Notes: generated by a model not told the origin, from the letters alone. DNA of 31,120 nt from CAZQBY01 sp964592405 [NCBI: uncultured archaeon] (GCA_964592405.1 CAZQBY010000004.1:42440-73559), one strand, 5' to 3'; numbered from the stretch's first letter, positions 22,319 to 31,033 are shown. Translations and numbers: made by a program.

Positions 22319-24055
22319 TTATTTGCCGTACATCTGCAGCACCTCTGCTGTAGTCGTTGCATCTTCCGGCTTTTTATCCCTGAACTGCTTGAAGCGCGGG
22401 AACCTCAGGGAGAGCCCCTTTCCAAGCTCATCAACACCACATGTGTGCAGGGGGCTCTCGGTTATCTCGGCGCCTGATACCTCCATGACCACCTGTGGTT
22501 TAAACCAGACATCAGGTTCCAGTTCACTCCTGACCCGGGCTGGTCTCTCTGCTGACACAATGTTCTTGAACCTATTAGGCATCTCGTCCAAGAGCTCATC
22601 TGTGAAGCCCGTTCCTATCTTACAGAAACTTTCAAAAACATCCTTATCTGCATTGTAAGTTGCACCCAGTAGTGTTCCATATCTTCCGGCTCGTTTGCCT
22701 GTGCCATAAATTGCGCCTATCAGAACCAAATCAAATGTATCTACCAGACCCTTCAGATAATCCCTTTTCCACTTTATCCAGAGCCATTCACGCGCACCTG
22801 CACGGTAAATGGAGTCTTTTGAGAGTGATTTTGCCATAATCCCCTCCGCCCCTCTTTCCAGACTCTTACTGAAAAATATCCTGACCTCATCCAGGCCAGA
22901 TGGAACTATTCTGCGCGCAAAAGTAAGGCCGCTCGACTCACTTACTATTGATTCCAATCTCTCCCTTCTCTTTGGATATGACATAATCATCCAGTCTTTC
23001 CCATCCAGGAAGAGGAGATCAAAAAGGAACAAACGCACCGGGATTTTTTTCACATAATCCCCAATGTCATATTTTCTCTTCCTCTGCATCAGGATCTGAA
23101 AGGGTAGGAGTTTTTCCCCCCTGACTGCCACCGCCTCACCCTCCAATATCGCCCTCCTGGCTTTGACACTACTCTTCACCAAGGCAACAACATCCGGATA
23201 TTGATATGTTATGTCATCCAGTCTCCTTGAAAAGATCTTGATGCTGTCACCATCCTTGTGTATCTGCATGCGCTCCCCGTCATACTTCTCCTCCACTGCA
23301 AAGATTTTCATCTTCTCTGGAATTTCCTCCAGTTTCTGAACCCGCTGTGCTGCCATCATCTTTATAGGTCTGCCCACGGTAGGCTTTATATTCCCAACAC
23401 CTTTCAAACCATGGGATGCCAGCTCGCGCGCAACAAGACCTATGTCGCTGCTGATATTATATGCCCTCTCAATGACCGGGCGGTTCTTCTTCTCACTTGC
23501 ATAGAGAGTTGCCAGTGCATCGAGCAGTGTCATTGCACCCGTTCCAAGCCTCATTGTTTCAAGGGCTATTCTGACAATATAGCGTGCCTCTAGGGGTTTG
23601 GCTCTGGATAGCAGGCCTGCCAGCGTCTTTATCTTAGTGTCCTGTGACTTGGTGCCAGATGCAGCCGCGATTTTGTGGAAATCATCAAAGAGCTCTTTTA
23701 TTGTTATTCCTTTTTTTCTCTCTCCTGTAAACGATACCAATGATATCCCTCTACCGGAGCCAAGCATCTCCTCAGCAACCAGTCCGAGATCTCCCACCTC
23801 TTTGAATCTCTTTGAGACATCCTTTGGAAGGCGATGGGCAGCCATGGCTATGGCCTGTATCATCATCTTGTCGCCTATACCAAGCACAATATTCTCATAC
23901 TCCGGCGTGAAATGACCAAGGCACAGGTATGCCACCTTGTCTATCTCGTCCTTTGGGGTTTTTCTGAATAACTGGACCAGCATGTCTGTCATCTCCAGCC
24001 GGGATTGGGTTGATTCCAGTTTCTGGAAATAATCCGCCAAGATAGAAAAGTCCAT
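22319..24055 (-). CDS. lig: ATP-dependent DNA ligase (archaeal Lig type)
   Basis: Seals nicks in replication and repair. The 578-residue protein has an N-terminal DNA-binding domain (about 1-200), motif I EEKYDGERMQIH with the AMP-accepting lysine K257, motif III-type KIFSRRLDDIT, motif IIIa (FLFDLLFLDG), motif IV (EGIMAKSL) and motif V (WIKWKRDY), and a C-terminal OB domain. Length is near the archaeal norm (about 560-600). Reads of the C-terminus end in LQMYGK. A TATA-like box (about 24085-24092) lies about 30 nt upstream of its ATG. Confidence 0.95.
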   Translation of the reverse strand: MDFSILADYFQKLESTQSRLEMTDMLVQLFRKTPKDEIDKVAYLCLGHFTPEYENIVLGIGDKMMIQAIAMAAHRLPKDVSKRFKEVGDLGLVAEEMLGSGRGISLVSFTGERKKGITIKELFDDFHKIAAASGTKSQDTKIKTLAGLLSRAKPLEARYIVRIALETMRLGTGAMTLLDALATLYASEKKNRPVIERAYNISSDIGLVARELASHGLKGVGNIKPTVGRPIKMMAAQRVQKLEEIPEKMKIFAVEEKYDGERMQIHKDGDSIKIFSRRLDDITYQYPDVVALVKSSVKARRAILEGEAVAVRGEKLLPFQILMQRKRKYDIGDYVKKIPVRLFLFDLLFLDGKDWMIMSYPKRRERLESIVSESSGLTFARRIVPSGLDEVRIFFSKSLERGAEGIMAKSLSKDSIYRAGAREWLWIKWKRDYLKGLVDTFDLVLIGAIYGTGKRAGRYGTLLGATYNADKDVFESFCKIGTGFTDELLDEMPNRFKNIVSAERPARVRSELEPDVWFKPQVVMEVSGAEITESPLHTCGVDELGKGLSLRFPRFKQFRDKKPEDATTTAEVLQMYGK

Positions 24056-24061
24056 TAGGGA

Positions 24062-24092
24062 GTATAGAAGAAGAAAAAAGGAAAAAAGATAT
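24062..24092 (-). terminator. T-rich terminator of the DUF4139-like gene
   Basis: On the minus strand, 16-45 nt after the stop codon at 24108, runs of T (TCTTTTTTCC followed by TTTTTTCTTCTTC) occur. Such tracts terminate archaeal transcription without a hairpin. The region also contains the TATA-like element of the ligase gene. Confidence 0.4.
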
Positions 24093-24107
24093 TATGAAGA
24101 AGACAAC

Positions 24108-25439
24108 CTACGTAGTATAACTATAGGTTATCTCCTTCTGCTCGCCCGCGGAAAGCGTGACATTTAACTCCATAAGGTTGCCCGGTTTCTTGACGAATTC
24201 CTCGCTTGACTCAAAGCTGCCTTGGTCAATATAGGGAGGATAAGTGTCTATTAGGTTGACCAAGACCTCCTTTGGCTTGTAGTTCTTCAGCTTCAGGGTA
24301 GTTATATGCTTTTGCCTGTAACTCCCAATGTCAATACTGGTTGTTTTCTTTGAAACCTCTATATCGGGCGCGTTGCCTATTGTTATGCGTGCCTTCCGTC
24401 CTTCCGGAGTCCATGATATTGTATCCTCGCCCATCAGCATACCATTCTCGTAGACCTTGACCGAGCCATAGGGCCAGGTCCTGCCCGGGTTCTTCACAAT
24501 ATATATCCTCTGGACCCTGTTACCAGCTCTTGTATCCCAGACATATCTCTTTTCAGGTATTACTGTGCCAGAGAATATTGATATCAGCCTTGATTCGCCC
24601 TTCTTTATATCCTTCTGTCCCAGATCATAGACCTCATATTCTCCGGCTGTTGAGACGGTTGGTGCTTCCTCAAAGTATTCTCCGCCAGCCTCTGCCTCCA
24701 TAGGGGCCATTGCAGCCTGTGTAGCAGTGGTATAGTCCCGGTATGGGCGGCCACCACCTATCCTTATGTCACCGCCTATGAGCTTGACGTTGGCATCAAG
24801 GTCTTCAAAGCCGTTGTCTATCTTTGCCCAAAACTCAAACTTTGAGGTTGCATCGCCGGCATCCAGGAAATAAACAGGTGTCCAGGAGAGCCCGTTTGCC
24901 AGATAGCTGACCATGACTTGCCCATCTCCATTACTCTTCCAAGTGACATTTATGACTGATTCTGGCCCTTCAGCCCGTGTCTCATTGGGTTCCTGTAGGG
25001 GCTCGCTGCTGATTATAGAATCAACATTACTTGTCGGCATTGTGATGAAATTGGTGCTGTTGGATATACCTATCCAGCTGTCGGTTATCCATTCCAGCAC
25101 ACCCTCTACACTACCCACTATGACCCTCTTGCCCAAAACCTGCTTAAGCAGTTGCTTGAGAGGGGTCTCTACAAATCCGCTATAATATGTAGGGTAATTC
25201 CTCCGCGTGGAAATTGATACCTCGGAAGCTCCCGATACCCTTATGGAATTGACATAAGCGTTTTTGTTTATTCCTGCTATAAACTCAGTCCCAGACCCCT
25301 CAGTCCCGCTTTCATAAACCAGCGCGACAGACTGCGGGTATATTATCACTTCATTGACTCCAAGCTCCACTTCATTGATGGCGTTTGATCCAGCCACCAT
25401 AAGAAAAACCGTCAGACCGGCCAGTATCCTAGTGTCCAT
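24108..25439 (-). CDS. Secreted DUF4139-like protein
   Basis: The 443-residue protein begins with a signal peptide (about 4-20, LAGLTVFLMVAGSNA), so it is probably exported. The central part SYLANGLSWTPVYFLDAGD and LDANVKLIGGDI matches DUF4139, a beta-rich family. A low-complexity Met/Ala/Glu linker (about 245-265) separates it from a second beta domain with YVWDTR, RIYIVKN and a C-terminal YPPY region. It may be a surface or adhesin-like protein; no catalytic residues are evident. TATA about 30 nt upstream. Confidence 0.7.
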   Translation of the reverse strand: MDTRILAGLTVFLMVAGSNAINEVELGVNEVIIYPQSVALVYESGTEGSGTEFIAGINKNAYVNSIRVSGASEVSISTRRNYPTYYSGFVETPLKQLLKQVLGKRVIVGSVEGVLEWITDSWIGISNSTNFITMPTSNVDSIISSEPLQEPNETRAEGPESVINVTWKSNGDGQVMVSYLANGLSWTPVYFLDAGDATSKFEFWAKIDNGFEDLDANVKLIGGDIRIGGGRPYRDYTTATQAAMAPMEAEAGGEYFEEAPTVSTAGEYEVYDLGQKDIKKGESRLISIFSGTVIPEKRYVWDTRAGNRVQRIYIVKNPGRTWPYGSVKVYENGMLMGEDTISWTPEGRKARITIGNAPDIEVSKKTTSIDIGSYRQKHITTLKLKNYKPKEVLVNLIDTYPPYIDQGSFESSEEFVKKPGNLMELNVTLSAGEQKEITYSYTT

Positions 25440-25475
25440 TTTAGCCCCTAGAGATAATGGAAGCGCAAATATAAA

Positions 25476-26264
25476 TCAGATGCTTCCTTCAGCCACCACA
25501 TCGTGGCGGTGTATGCTCTCTTGGGAGACTGTTCGCACCCTTATCCTGCAGTTTCTGAATCTCCTCTTGGCGGTATTGAGTATCTCCCGTGTGACATCCT
25601 CGACAAACTTTGGGTTCTCATAGATACGCCTGACCATCTCATTCTCATCCTCTGTCTTGACCAGTGTATAGACTGGACATGAAAAGGCTGATTCTACACA
25701 TTCTATCAAATCATTCAGCCCTATTCTTGAATCAAAATCACACTCTATTTCCAGCTCTCCAACAGCGCGCTGTATATGGGGTTTTCCAGTATTTTTCTTT
25801 GAGTGTGGACATGCAGTATTTCCCATGACCAAAACCTTCAGCACTTTTCGGTATTTGCCATTTTCATAAATTGTTGTAATGAAGACGTCATGAGTTTCCA
25901 TGGTGTTCTTTTTTGACACTGGAGTTTTTTTCTCCACAACCAACTCTGCTTTTAGACTCACCTCTGCGCGTGTGAATGGATGCTTCTCTTTCAGGCGGTC
26001 GATTATGTTTTTCTCCAGCTCCTCAAAGGTTTTGTGCTTGTATGATGCCTCCTCTGTTACAGCCTCACCTATGGATTCCACCAGCCGAGACATGTGGATA
26101 CCCTTCTTGTCTGGAGGGAGATCTACATAAATATCAAATGTGGGAACGAACTTATACATATGTCCGCCAAAGCCTGTCTTGACCAGTGTCCGCAGGTTGG
26201 TTATTCCCACCCTTTTAAGTCTCTCCGAGACATCAGGTTTGCTCTCTTGCGTCTCTCTGTTCAT
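25476..26264 (-). CDS. mptA: GTP cyclohydrolase MptA/FolE2 family (type IB)
   Basis: First step of pterin synthesis: GTP to a dihydroneopterin (cyclic phosphate in MptA), with a metal ion. The 262-residue protein has DLPPDKKGIHMSRLVE, GNTACPHSKKN and KPHIQRAVGELEIE, corresponding to the CPCS...HNQR motifs of FolE2/MptA, and FSCPVYTLVKTEDE near the end. The second Cys of CPCS is replaced by His, and the short spacer to HxQR is like bacterial FolE2 rather than most MptA. It would support a methanopterin-like or archaeosine/folate-related pathway. Three TTTATCC repeats lie upstream. Confidence 0.9.
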   Translation of the reverse strand: MNRETQESKPDVSERLKRVGITNLRTLVKTGFGGHMYKFVPTFDIYVDLPPDKKGIHMSRLVESIGEAVTEEASYKHKTFEELEKNIIDRLKEKHPFTRAEVSLKAELVVEKKTPVSKKNTMETHDVFITTIYENGKYRKVLKVLVMGNTACPHSKKNTGKPHIQRAVGELEIECDFDSRIGLNDLIECVESAFSCPVYTLVKTEDENEMVRRIYENPKFVEDVTREILNTAKRRFRNCRIRVRTVSQESIHRHDVVAEGSI

Positions 26265-26272
26265 TATTACCC

Positions 26273-26318
26273 GTTTTATCCCAGTTTATCCTATCTATTC
26301 TATCACAGTTTATCCCAG
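26273..26318 (-). promoter_or_regulatory. TTTATCC repeats upstream of mptA
   Basis: TTTATCC occurs at 26275, 26285 and 26309 (starts on the plus strand), the outer two as TTTATCCCAG. Spacings of 10 and 24 bp approximate whole helical turns. They fill the 64-bp gap between argC and mptA and could be binding sites for a regulator of mptA or simple drift. Confidence 0.35.
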
Positions 26319-26328
26319 CTGCTTAGAA

Positions 26329-27324
26329 TCAGGGACAGATGCCCAGCTGCTCAAGGCCTGTAGTCTCCTTAAAGCCTGCCATTATATTCATATTCTGGAC
26401 GGCCTGCCCTGAGGCACCCTTGACGAGGTTGTCAATTGCCGAGAAAAACACCAGCCGCCTCCCAGATTCTGTAAAGCCACCAACATGGCAGTAATTTGAC
26501 CCGCGAACCTCCAGCACGGTGGGTATGCCACCAACCACCTTTGTAAACGGCTCATCTTTGTAGGTCTTCCTGTAGACATCACTGATTCCTTCTAGGTTGC
26601 CCTTCACAAATGCATGGATTGTTGTTTCGATTCCGCGCGTAAGTGGGACAAGATGTGGTGTGAAGTATACCTTCGTTCCAAGCTCCTGCTCCATCTCCGG
26701 AACATGCCGGTGGTTGCTAACCTTGTATGGTATTACATTTTCATTCACCCAGGCATAGTGTGTTGACTCCTTTGGCTCCCTTCCACCACCACTTATTCCT
26801 GTCTTGGAATCTACAATTATCAGTTCCTCCTCATAATTTTTCACAAGCGGCCACAGGGCGAGTATTGCACCTGTGGCAAAACAGCCCGGATTGGCCACCA
26901 GGCGGGCCTTTTTTATACCCTTTCGGTGTATCTCCGGGAGACCATAAACTGCCTGTGAAAGCAGTTCTGGGGCTTCATGTCTGACCCCATATGTCTCCTC
27001 ATATCTTTTTGCACTCTTGAGGCGAAAGTCTGCTGACAGATCTATTATCCGCGTATCCAGCTCTTGGACATACACCATGGCCTTGGTGTGGGGCGTGCAG
27101 ACAAAGACAAAGTCTGAGGCATTTGCCTCTTTTCTGCTGTAACTCTCAAACCTTAAATCCGTGTGTAATTCACGGTGCAGATCGCTTACCTTCTTTCCCT
27201 GATACTGTCGTGAGCTCACGCTGATTTCATCCACCCTTGGATGGTTTGCCAGTATTCTCAGCAACTCGCCACCGGTATAGCCTGAGCCACCTATTATATA
27301 GACCTTTATCGTCTTGTCTGCCAT
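26329..27324 (-). CDS. argC: N-acetyl-gamma-glutamyl-phosphate reductase or LysW-aminoadipyl-phosphate reductase (ArgC/LysY)
   Basis: NADPH-dependent reduction of the acyl phosphate in arginine or AAA-lysine synthesis. The 331-residue protein has the Rossmann start IIGGSGYTGGELLRILANHP, the catalytic cysteine in NPGCFATGAI (residue about 148), HRHVPEMEQEL and the C-terminal NLVKGASGQAVQNMN. Archaeal ArgC and LysY are closely related and some serve both pathways; neighbouring genes do not decide. Position 16 nt upstream of mptA's spacer and 16 nt after pyrE suggests a pyrE-argC operon. Confidence 0.9.
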   Translation of the reverse strand: MADKTIKVYIIGGSGYTGGELLRILANHPRVDEISVSSRQYQGKKVSDLHRELHTDLRFESYSRKEANASDFVFVCTPHTKAMVYVQELDTRIIDLSADFRLKSAKRYEETYGVRHEAPELLSQAVYGLPEIHRKGIKKARLVANPGCFATGAILALWPLVKNYEEELIIVDSKTGISGGGREPKESTHYAWVNENVIPYKVSNHRHVPEMEQELGTKVYFTPHLVPLTRGIETTIHAFVKGNLEGISDVYRKTYKDEPFTKVVGGIPTVLEVRGSNYCHVGGFTESGRRLVFFSAIDNLVKGASGQAVQNMNIMAGFKETTGLEQLGICP

Positions 27325-27340
27325 TTTATTATCTTTTTAT

Positions 27341-27931
27341 TTACCTCTCTCCGAGATATACCAAAATCTCTGAATACTGCTCCTGACTTATAAACCCCAT
27401 ATCAAGCATGTGGGACAGGAGATCCTTTAGTGTAACCAGCCTGTGGAGCGTTACGCCATTCTTCATCATTAGCTCTTCTCCCCCCTGTTCACGATCCAGC
27501 ACAATAACCAGATCCTCCACCTTGGCCACCTCTCTAACAGGTTTGATGAATTCCAGTTTGCTGGTTCCCCGAGTCATCAGATCATCCACAAGCACAAGTC
27601 TGTCGCCTTCCCTGAGCACGCCCTCAATTCGCGAGCATGTACCATGGGCCTTTGGCTTTTTGCGGATATAGACCATTGGTTTCTTGAGCTTCAATGCAAT
27701 GGCCGTTGCGAGCGGTATGCCTGCTGTTTCTATCCCTGCGATGACATCAGCTTCTGTCTTCTTCACAGCCTCAGCCATGGCATCTGTCACTGTATCAAAG
27801 GAGTCTGGATAAGATGGCAACACCCGCAGGTCCACATAAATAGGGCTAACCTCCCCACTCACAAGTGTGAACTCCCCGAAGCGCACCACATTTGCCTTGG
27901 CCAGCGCCTCCAGAACCTTGTTCTTGTCCAC
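27341..27931 (-). CDS. pyrE: Orotate phosphoribosyltransferase
   Basis: Adds phosphoribose to orotate in pyrimidine synthesis. The 196-residue protein has GEFTLVSGEVSPIYVDLR, the catalytic-loop lysine region YIRKKPKAHGT and the PRPP motif LVLVDDLMTRGTS. Length is typical. The start is GTG at 27931; no closer ATG retains the N-terminal helix. It lies 16 nt upstream of argC on the same strand and divergent to hisF. Confidence 0.93.
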   Translation of the reverse strand: MDKNKVLEALAKANVVRFGEFTLVSGEVSPIYVDLRVLPSYPDSFDTVTDAMAEAVKKTEADVIAGIETAGIPLATAIALKLKKPMVYIRKKPKAHGTCSRIEGVLREGDRLVLVDDLMTRGTSKLEFIKPVREVAKVEDLVIVLDREQGGEELMMKNGVTLHRLVTLKDLLSHMLDMGFISQEQYSEILVYLGER

Positions 27932-27965
27932 TTTTTTGACCCCCGTATATTAGAAACTATGGTTA

Positions 27966-28130
27966 TTAAATCTTGGAAATCTTGGTAATCACCAATCCAA
28001 AAGCCACTCCGAGGGATTTCCTCCCAACTTCCCGACAGGAGTTTCGGGCTTTCCATCTCCCCCCAGTCTCCCTCTCTATGTACTCCAGCTTTACATGGCC
28101 TTCCGGAACAGGTCTCGGTTTTCCCGGCAT
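27966..28130 (-). CDS. Possible 54-residue protein upstream of pyrE
   Basis: A short frame starts ATG at 28130 and stops at 27966, 34 nt before pyrE on the same strand. Its translation ([18 protein letters not shown]...) is basic, has Pro- and Gly-rich ends and reads like a natural protein, but no family was recognised. The minus-strand TATATTTTTG-like box (28152-28160) would make it leaderless. It competes with the hisF promoter region on the other strand, so it may not be real. Confidence 0.3.
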   Translation of the reverse strand: MPGKPRPVPEGHVKLEYIERETGGRWKARNSCREVGRKSLGVAFGLVITKISKI

Positions 28131-28133
28131 ATC

Positions 28134-28167
28134 CAATTTTAACCATCAACACACAAAAATATGCGAA
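28134..28167 (+). promoter_or_regulatory. hisF leaderless promoter
   Basis: TTTTAACC (28137-28144) is centred about 28 nt before the hisF ATG at 28168. No ribosome binding site is present. Confidence 0.45.
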
Positions 28168-29010
28168 ATGCTGACCAAGCGCATAATCCCGTGCCTGGAC
28201 TGTGACTTGTCTGTGCCGCAGGGCAGGGTCGTCAAGGGGGTCAAATTCAAGAAGATTCGCTATGCGGGCGACCCGGTGGAGCGGGCTGAGTTCTATTACA
28301 AAGAAGGTGCGGACGAGATAGTCTTCCTGGACATCACCGCCTCCTCCGACCGGCGCGAGACGATGTGGGGTGTGTTGGAAAGGACCACGGAGAATGTTTT
28401 CATACCAGTGACCATTGGCGGCGGCATACGCACAATCGAAGATATCCAGAAAGCGCTTAGGTCCGGGGCAGACAAGGTTTCGATGAACACTGCTGCCGTG
28501 GAGAACCCCAAGCTCATAAAGGAGGGCTCCCGCAGGTTCGGCGAGCAGTGTATAGTCGTTGCGATAGATGCTAAAAGGAGCGGCGACAGTCCCTCGTTGA
28601 CGGTCTCCATCCCCCGGAGGACCGAAGACCGAAGACCGAAGACCGAAGACGACCAAGTCCCCTCATGGTCTGTCTGGACATATGGAGGACGGAAAAACAC
28701 AGGCATGGATGCTGTAAAATGGGCAGAGAAGGTGCAGGAACTGGGCGCTGGGGAGATTCTGCTGACATCTATGGATGCAGATGGAATGAAAACCGGCTAT
28801 GATCTGGAACTTACCCGGACGATCTCGGAGGCAGTCTCCATTCCAGTCATTGCTTCCGGTGGGGCCGGAGAGCCGAAGCATCTGCTGGATGCCTTCAAAA
28901 AAGGGAAGGCTGATGCTGCTCTTGCAGCTTCAATATTCCACTTTGGAGAATACCATATCAGGGATGTCAAGGAATATCTGCGGAGAAATGGGGTGCCCGT
29001 AAGGCTCTAG
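28168..29010 (+). CDS. hisF: Imidazole glycerol phosphate synthase cyclase subunit with a repeat-derived insertion
   Basis: Forms IGP and AICAR in histidine synthesis with HisH. The 280-residue barrel has catalytic D11 in [17 protein letters not shown], the phosphate loop IGGGIRT, D134 in VVAIDAKR, then [10 protein letters not shown] and IASGGAGEP. Between residues 138 and 167 the loop after the fifth strand is about 24 residues longer than usual, and part of it (residues 151-161) is encoded by heptanucleotide repeats GACCGAA. The start at 28168 agrees with HisF N-termini; the open frame upstream is not coding. hisH is absent from the window. Confidence 0.93.
   Translation: MLTKRIIPCLDCDLSVPQGRVVKGVKFKKIRYAGDPVERAEFYYKEGADEIVFLDITASSDRRETMWGVLERTTENVFIPVTIGGGIRTIEDIQKALRSGADKVSMNTAAVENPKLIKEGSRRFGEQCIVVAIDAKRSGDSPSLTVSIPRRTEDRRPKTEDDQVPSWSVWTYGGRKNTGMDAVKWAEKVQELGAGEILLTSMDADGMKTGYDLELTRTISEAVSIPVIASGGAGEPKHLLDAFKKGKADAALAASIFHFGEYHIRDVKEYLRRNGVPVRL
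28620..28650 (+). repeat. Heptanucleotide microsatellite inside hisF, 4.4 copies of GACCGAA
   Basis: The unit GACCGAA repeats at 28620, 28627, 28634 and 28641, plus GAC at 28648-28650. Seven is not a multiple of three, so gain or loss of one copy would shift the hisF frame. The surrounding insertion is in frame in this copy. Confidence 0.9.
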
Positions 29011-29017
29011 CAGAGGA

Positions 29018-29045
29018 TTTTTAACCAGTTGTTCCATTAATGTAA
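29018..29045 (+). promoter_or_regulatory. Leaderless promoter of the GNAT-hisI pair
   Basis: TTTTTAACC (29018-29025) is centred about 24 nt before the ATG at 29046, directly after the hisF stop. The acetyltransferase and hisI genes thus have a promoter separate from that of hisF. Confidence 0.5.
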
Positions 29046-29546
29046 ATGATTCAGCAAAAGCAACAATTGGGTAAATGTAAATCAGCGCCCCGGGTAACAG
29101 AGTCTCGGATAAATCTCCGCAGGTTTAGAGATTCTGATGCCAAGGCAGTCGCCGATCTGAGCAACGCCAATTCCCAGTTTTTCCAGTATCCTTCTGTCAC
29201 ACCGGACTTTATTGTGCGCATCTCCCGAGATCCAAAGTATGACATGTTTGTATTGGAAGATGACAGCAGGATAGTCGGTTTCTGCGGAATAAACCATGCC
29301 TCCTGGCCTCTAGCAGAGATGGGACCCCTGTGTGTCCGTGCAGACTACCGGAGACAAGGATTTGGCAGGATTCTTGTTCAGAGGATTATAGAATTTGCAA
29401 GGAGGCTCAACAATCTGGGCATCATTATTAAGGTAAGACCATCTAATATAGGTGCACAAAGATTCTTTAGGGCATTAGGATTTGAGAAGTCTCACAAGGA
29501 AATGGTCCACGGGGAACTTGCCATAGTAATGAAATATGAACTATGA
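29046..29546 (+). CDS. GNAT family N-acetyltransferase
   Basis: The 166-residue protein has the GNAT core: RRFRDSDAKAVADL (first helix), VRADYRRQGFGRILVQRIIEFA with the acetyl-CoA binding RxxGxG motif, and ARRLNNLGIIIKVRPSNIGAQRFFRALGFEK near the C-terminus. It resembles RimI-like enzymes that acetylate protein N-termini, but the substrate cannot be told. It is coupled to hisI by an ATGA overlap. Confidence 0.9.
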   Translation: MIQQKQQLGKCKSAPRVTESRINLRRFRDSDAKAVADLSNANSQFFQYPSVTPDFIVRISRDPKYDMFVLEDDSRIVGFCGINHASWPLAEMGPLCVRADYRRQGFGRILVQRIIEFARRLNNLGIIIKVRPSNIGAQRFFRALGFEKSHKEMVHGELAIVMKYEL

Positions 29547-29914
29547 ATTGGAGTGAGCTGAGGAAAAGGAAGATTGGAGGCAAGGAGCTGGTAATAGCCA
29601 TAGTCCAAGATGCCCAGACAAAGAAGGTCCTGATGACTGCCTTTCAGGACAGACAGGCCTTTGAAAAGACGCAGGAGACTGGTGAGATGCATTTTTATTC
29701 AACCTCCAAGAAGAGGCTCTGGAAGAAGGGCGAGATCTCCGGCAACATTATGAGGGTGAGGGAAATCCGCGTTGACTGTGATGGTGATGCCCTGCTTTAT
29801 CTTGTGGATTGTAAGGGGGGAGCATGTCATGAGGGATACAGGTCCTGCTTTTACAGGACAGTCAGCGGGGAGATAATTGAGAAAAAAATTTTTGACCCAC
29901 AGGATATCTACTGA
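29543..29914 (+). CDS. hisI: Phosphoribosyl-AMP cyclohydrolase
   Basis: Third step of histidine synthesis. The 123-residue protein has VLMTAFQDRQAFEKT, LWKKGEISGN, the metal-binding VDCDGDALLYLVD and GACHEGYRSCFYR. It lacks the HisE domain, as in most archaea. Its 3' end overlaps the convergent protease gene by 7 nt, and it is coupled to the GNAT gene. Confidence 0.95.
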   Translation: MNWSELRKRKIGGKELVIAIVQDAQTKKVLMTAFQDRQAFEKTQETGEMHFYSTSKKRLWKKGEISGNIMRVREIRVDCDGDALLYLVDCKGGACHEGYRSCFYRTVSGEIIEKKIFDPQDIY

Positions 29915-30981
29915 CCAACTGCCTTCTGCAGATCGTCCAGCGTCAATATACCATAGAGAATACCTCTCTTGTCAAGAACAAAGGCATAACCTTCAATATA
30001 GACCTTGGCCAGTTGCTCACTCCCCTTCTCACCGAGCTTTATGGAGGGGAATCTCGTTTCCATGATATCTCTTATTTTCCCTATCCCTCTCCGTAGTTTG
30101 CCCAACCTTACAAACCCTAGGGGCTTTCCACTACTCTCCAAGACCGGATACAATGTCTGTCCGGGAACCCTTATCTTTAGCAGATCCCGGGTGTCAAGCT
30201 CCGGCGAGACTGCAACGAAGTCTCTACGGATTATGCTCTTCAAGTCCACATCCTTCAGCATGTTGTCCAGCTCTGCAAGCCTCAGCTCAGACAAACCGGC
30301 TATGAACAAAAAGATTCCTATAAGCACAAGCCACAAGCTGCCTGCCATTATTGCAAAGAATATAAACACGGCCAGAAACCCCTGACCTATCCTCACGGCT
30401 AGTCTGGTTGCCCTTATCCTGTTGGTCACCATGGCCAACATGGATCGCAGGACCCTTCCCCCATCCATGGGGAATATGGGGAGGAAAAGGTTGAAAGCAC
30501 CAAGGACAAGGTTAAGGTAGGCCACCAGAACTGTAAAATTGAACACTGAGGGCTGCTCCAGCACATCTCCCGAGATTACTGCCCTGCCAACGGCTTCCGG
30601 TCCGGTTATAGCTACCAGAACAAACAACAGGAAAAAACCTATTGCCAGACTGGCCAGCGGCCCGGACACACTTACCTTGAGCTCTTTGATGGGGTTCTTT
30701 ATCATACCAAGACTGGCAATTCCCCCAAGAGGCCACAGGGTTATCTGCCTGACCTTGATCCTGTTCCTTTTTGCCACAAGGGAATGGGACAGCTCATGCA
30801 CAAGAACAGAGGAGAACAGCACAAGGAGGAAGAGGGACGTGTAGGTGAAGTGGAAAACCCCCTCTCCAATGCTATCATATCCAACCAGTTCTGTCAGCGG
30901 GAAGACAAAGAGTATGAGCAGTGTGATATGTAACCTGACCTCTATCCCCTTGAGGGTAAACAGTTTGTAGGAGCTTTTCAT
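29908..30981 (-). CDS. Site-2-protease-like M50 metalloprotease with C-terminal CBS domains
   Basis: The 357-residue protein has about six helices, the zinc motif HELSH (H62, E63, H66), a second motif FPMDGGR (D173) and a cytoplasmic C-terminal part (about 235-357) that looks like a CBS pair (DLKSIIRRDFVAVSPELD, YAFVLDKRGILYGILTLDDL). Members cut membrane-anchored regulators inside the bilayer, and the CBS domains often sense adenosine ligands. No substrate is obvious nearby. Confidence 0.92.
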   Translation of the reverse strand: MKSSYKLFTLKGIEVRLHITLLILFVFPLTELVGYDSIGEGVFHFTYTSLFLLVLFSSVLVHELSHSLVAKRNRIKVRQITLWPLGGIASLGMIKNPIKELKVSVSGPLASLAIGFFLLFVLVAITGPEAVGRAVISGDVLEQPSVFNFTVLVAYLNLVLGAFNLFLPIFPMDGGRVLRSMLAMVTNRIRATRLAVRIGQGFLAVFIFFAIMAGSLWLVLIGIFLFIAGLSELRLAELDNMLKDVDLKSIIRRDFVAVSPELDTRDLLKIRVPGQTLYPVLESSGKPLGFVRLGKLRRGIGKIRDIMETRFPSIKLGEKGSEQLAKVYIEGYAFVLDKRGILYGILTLDDLQKAVGQ

Positions 30982-31033
30982 AATCTGCCTCTGTTCATAA
31001 TCTTTCTGGTATTTTCCGGGATGGGAATAAAAC

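Noticed and set aside
27973-28167. N-terminal extension of hisF by 65 residues
   Set aside because: The known HisF start ([10 protein letters not shown]) coincides with ATG 28168, and the promoter lies inside the supposed extension.
27859-28656. 265-codon minus-strand frame with repeated SSVFGL-type residues
   Set aside because: It is opposite hisF, and the repeats only reflect the heptanucleotide microsatellite.
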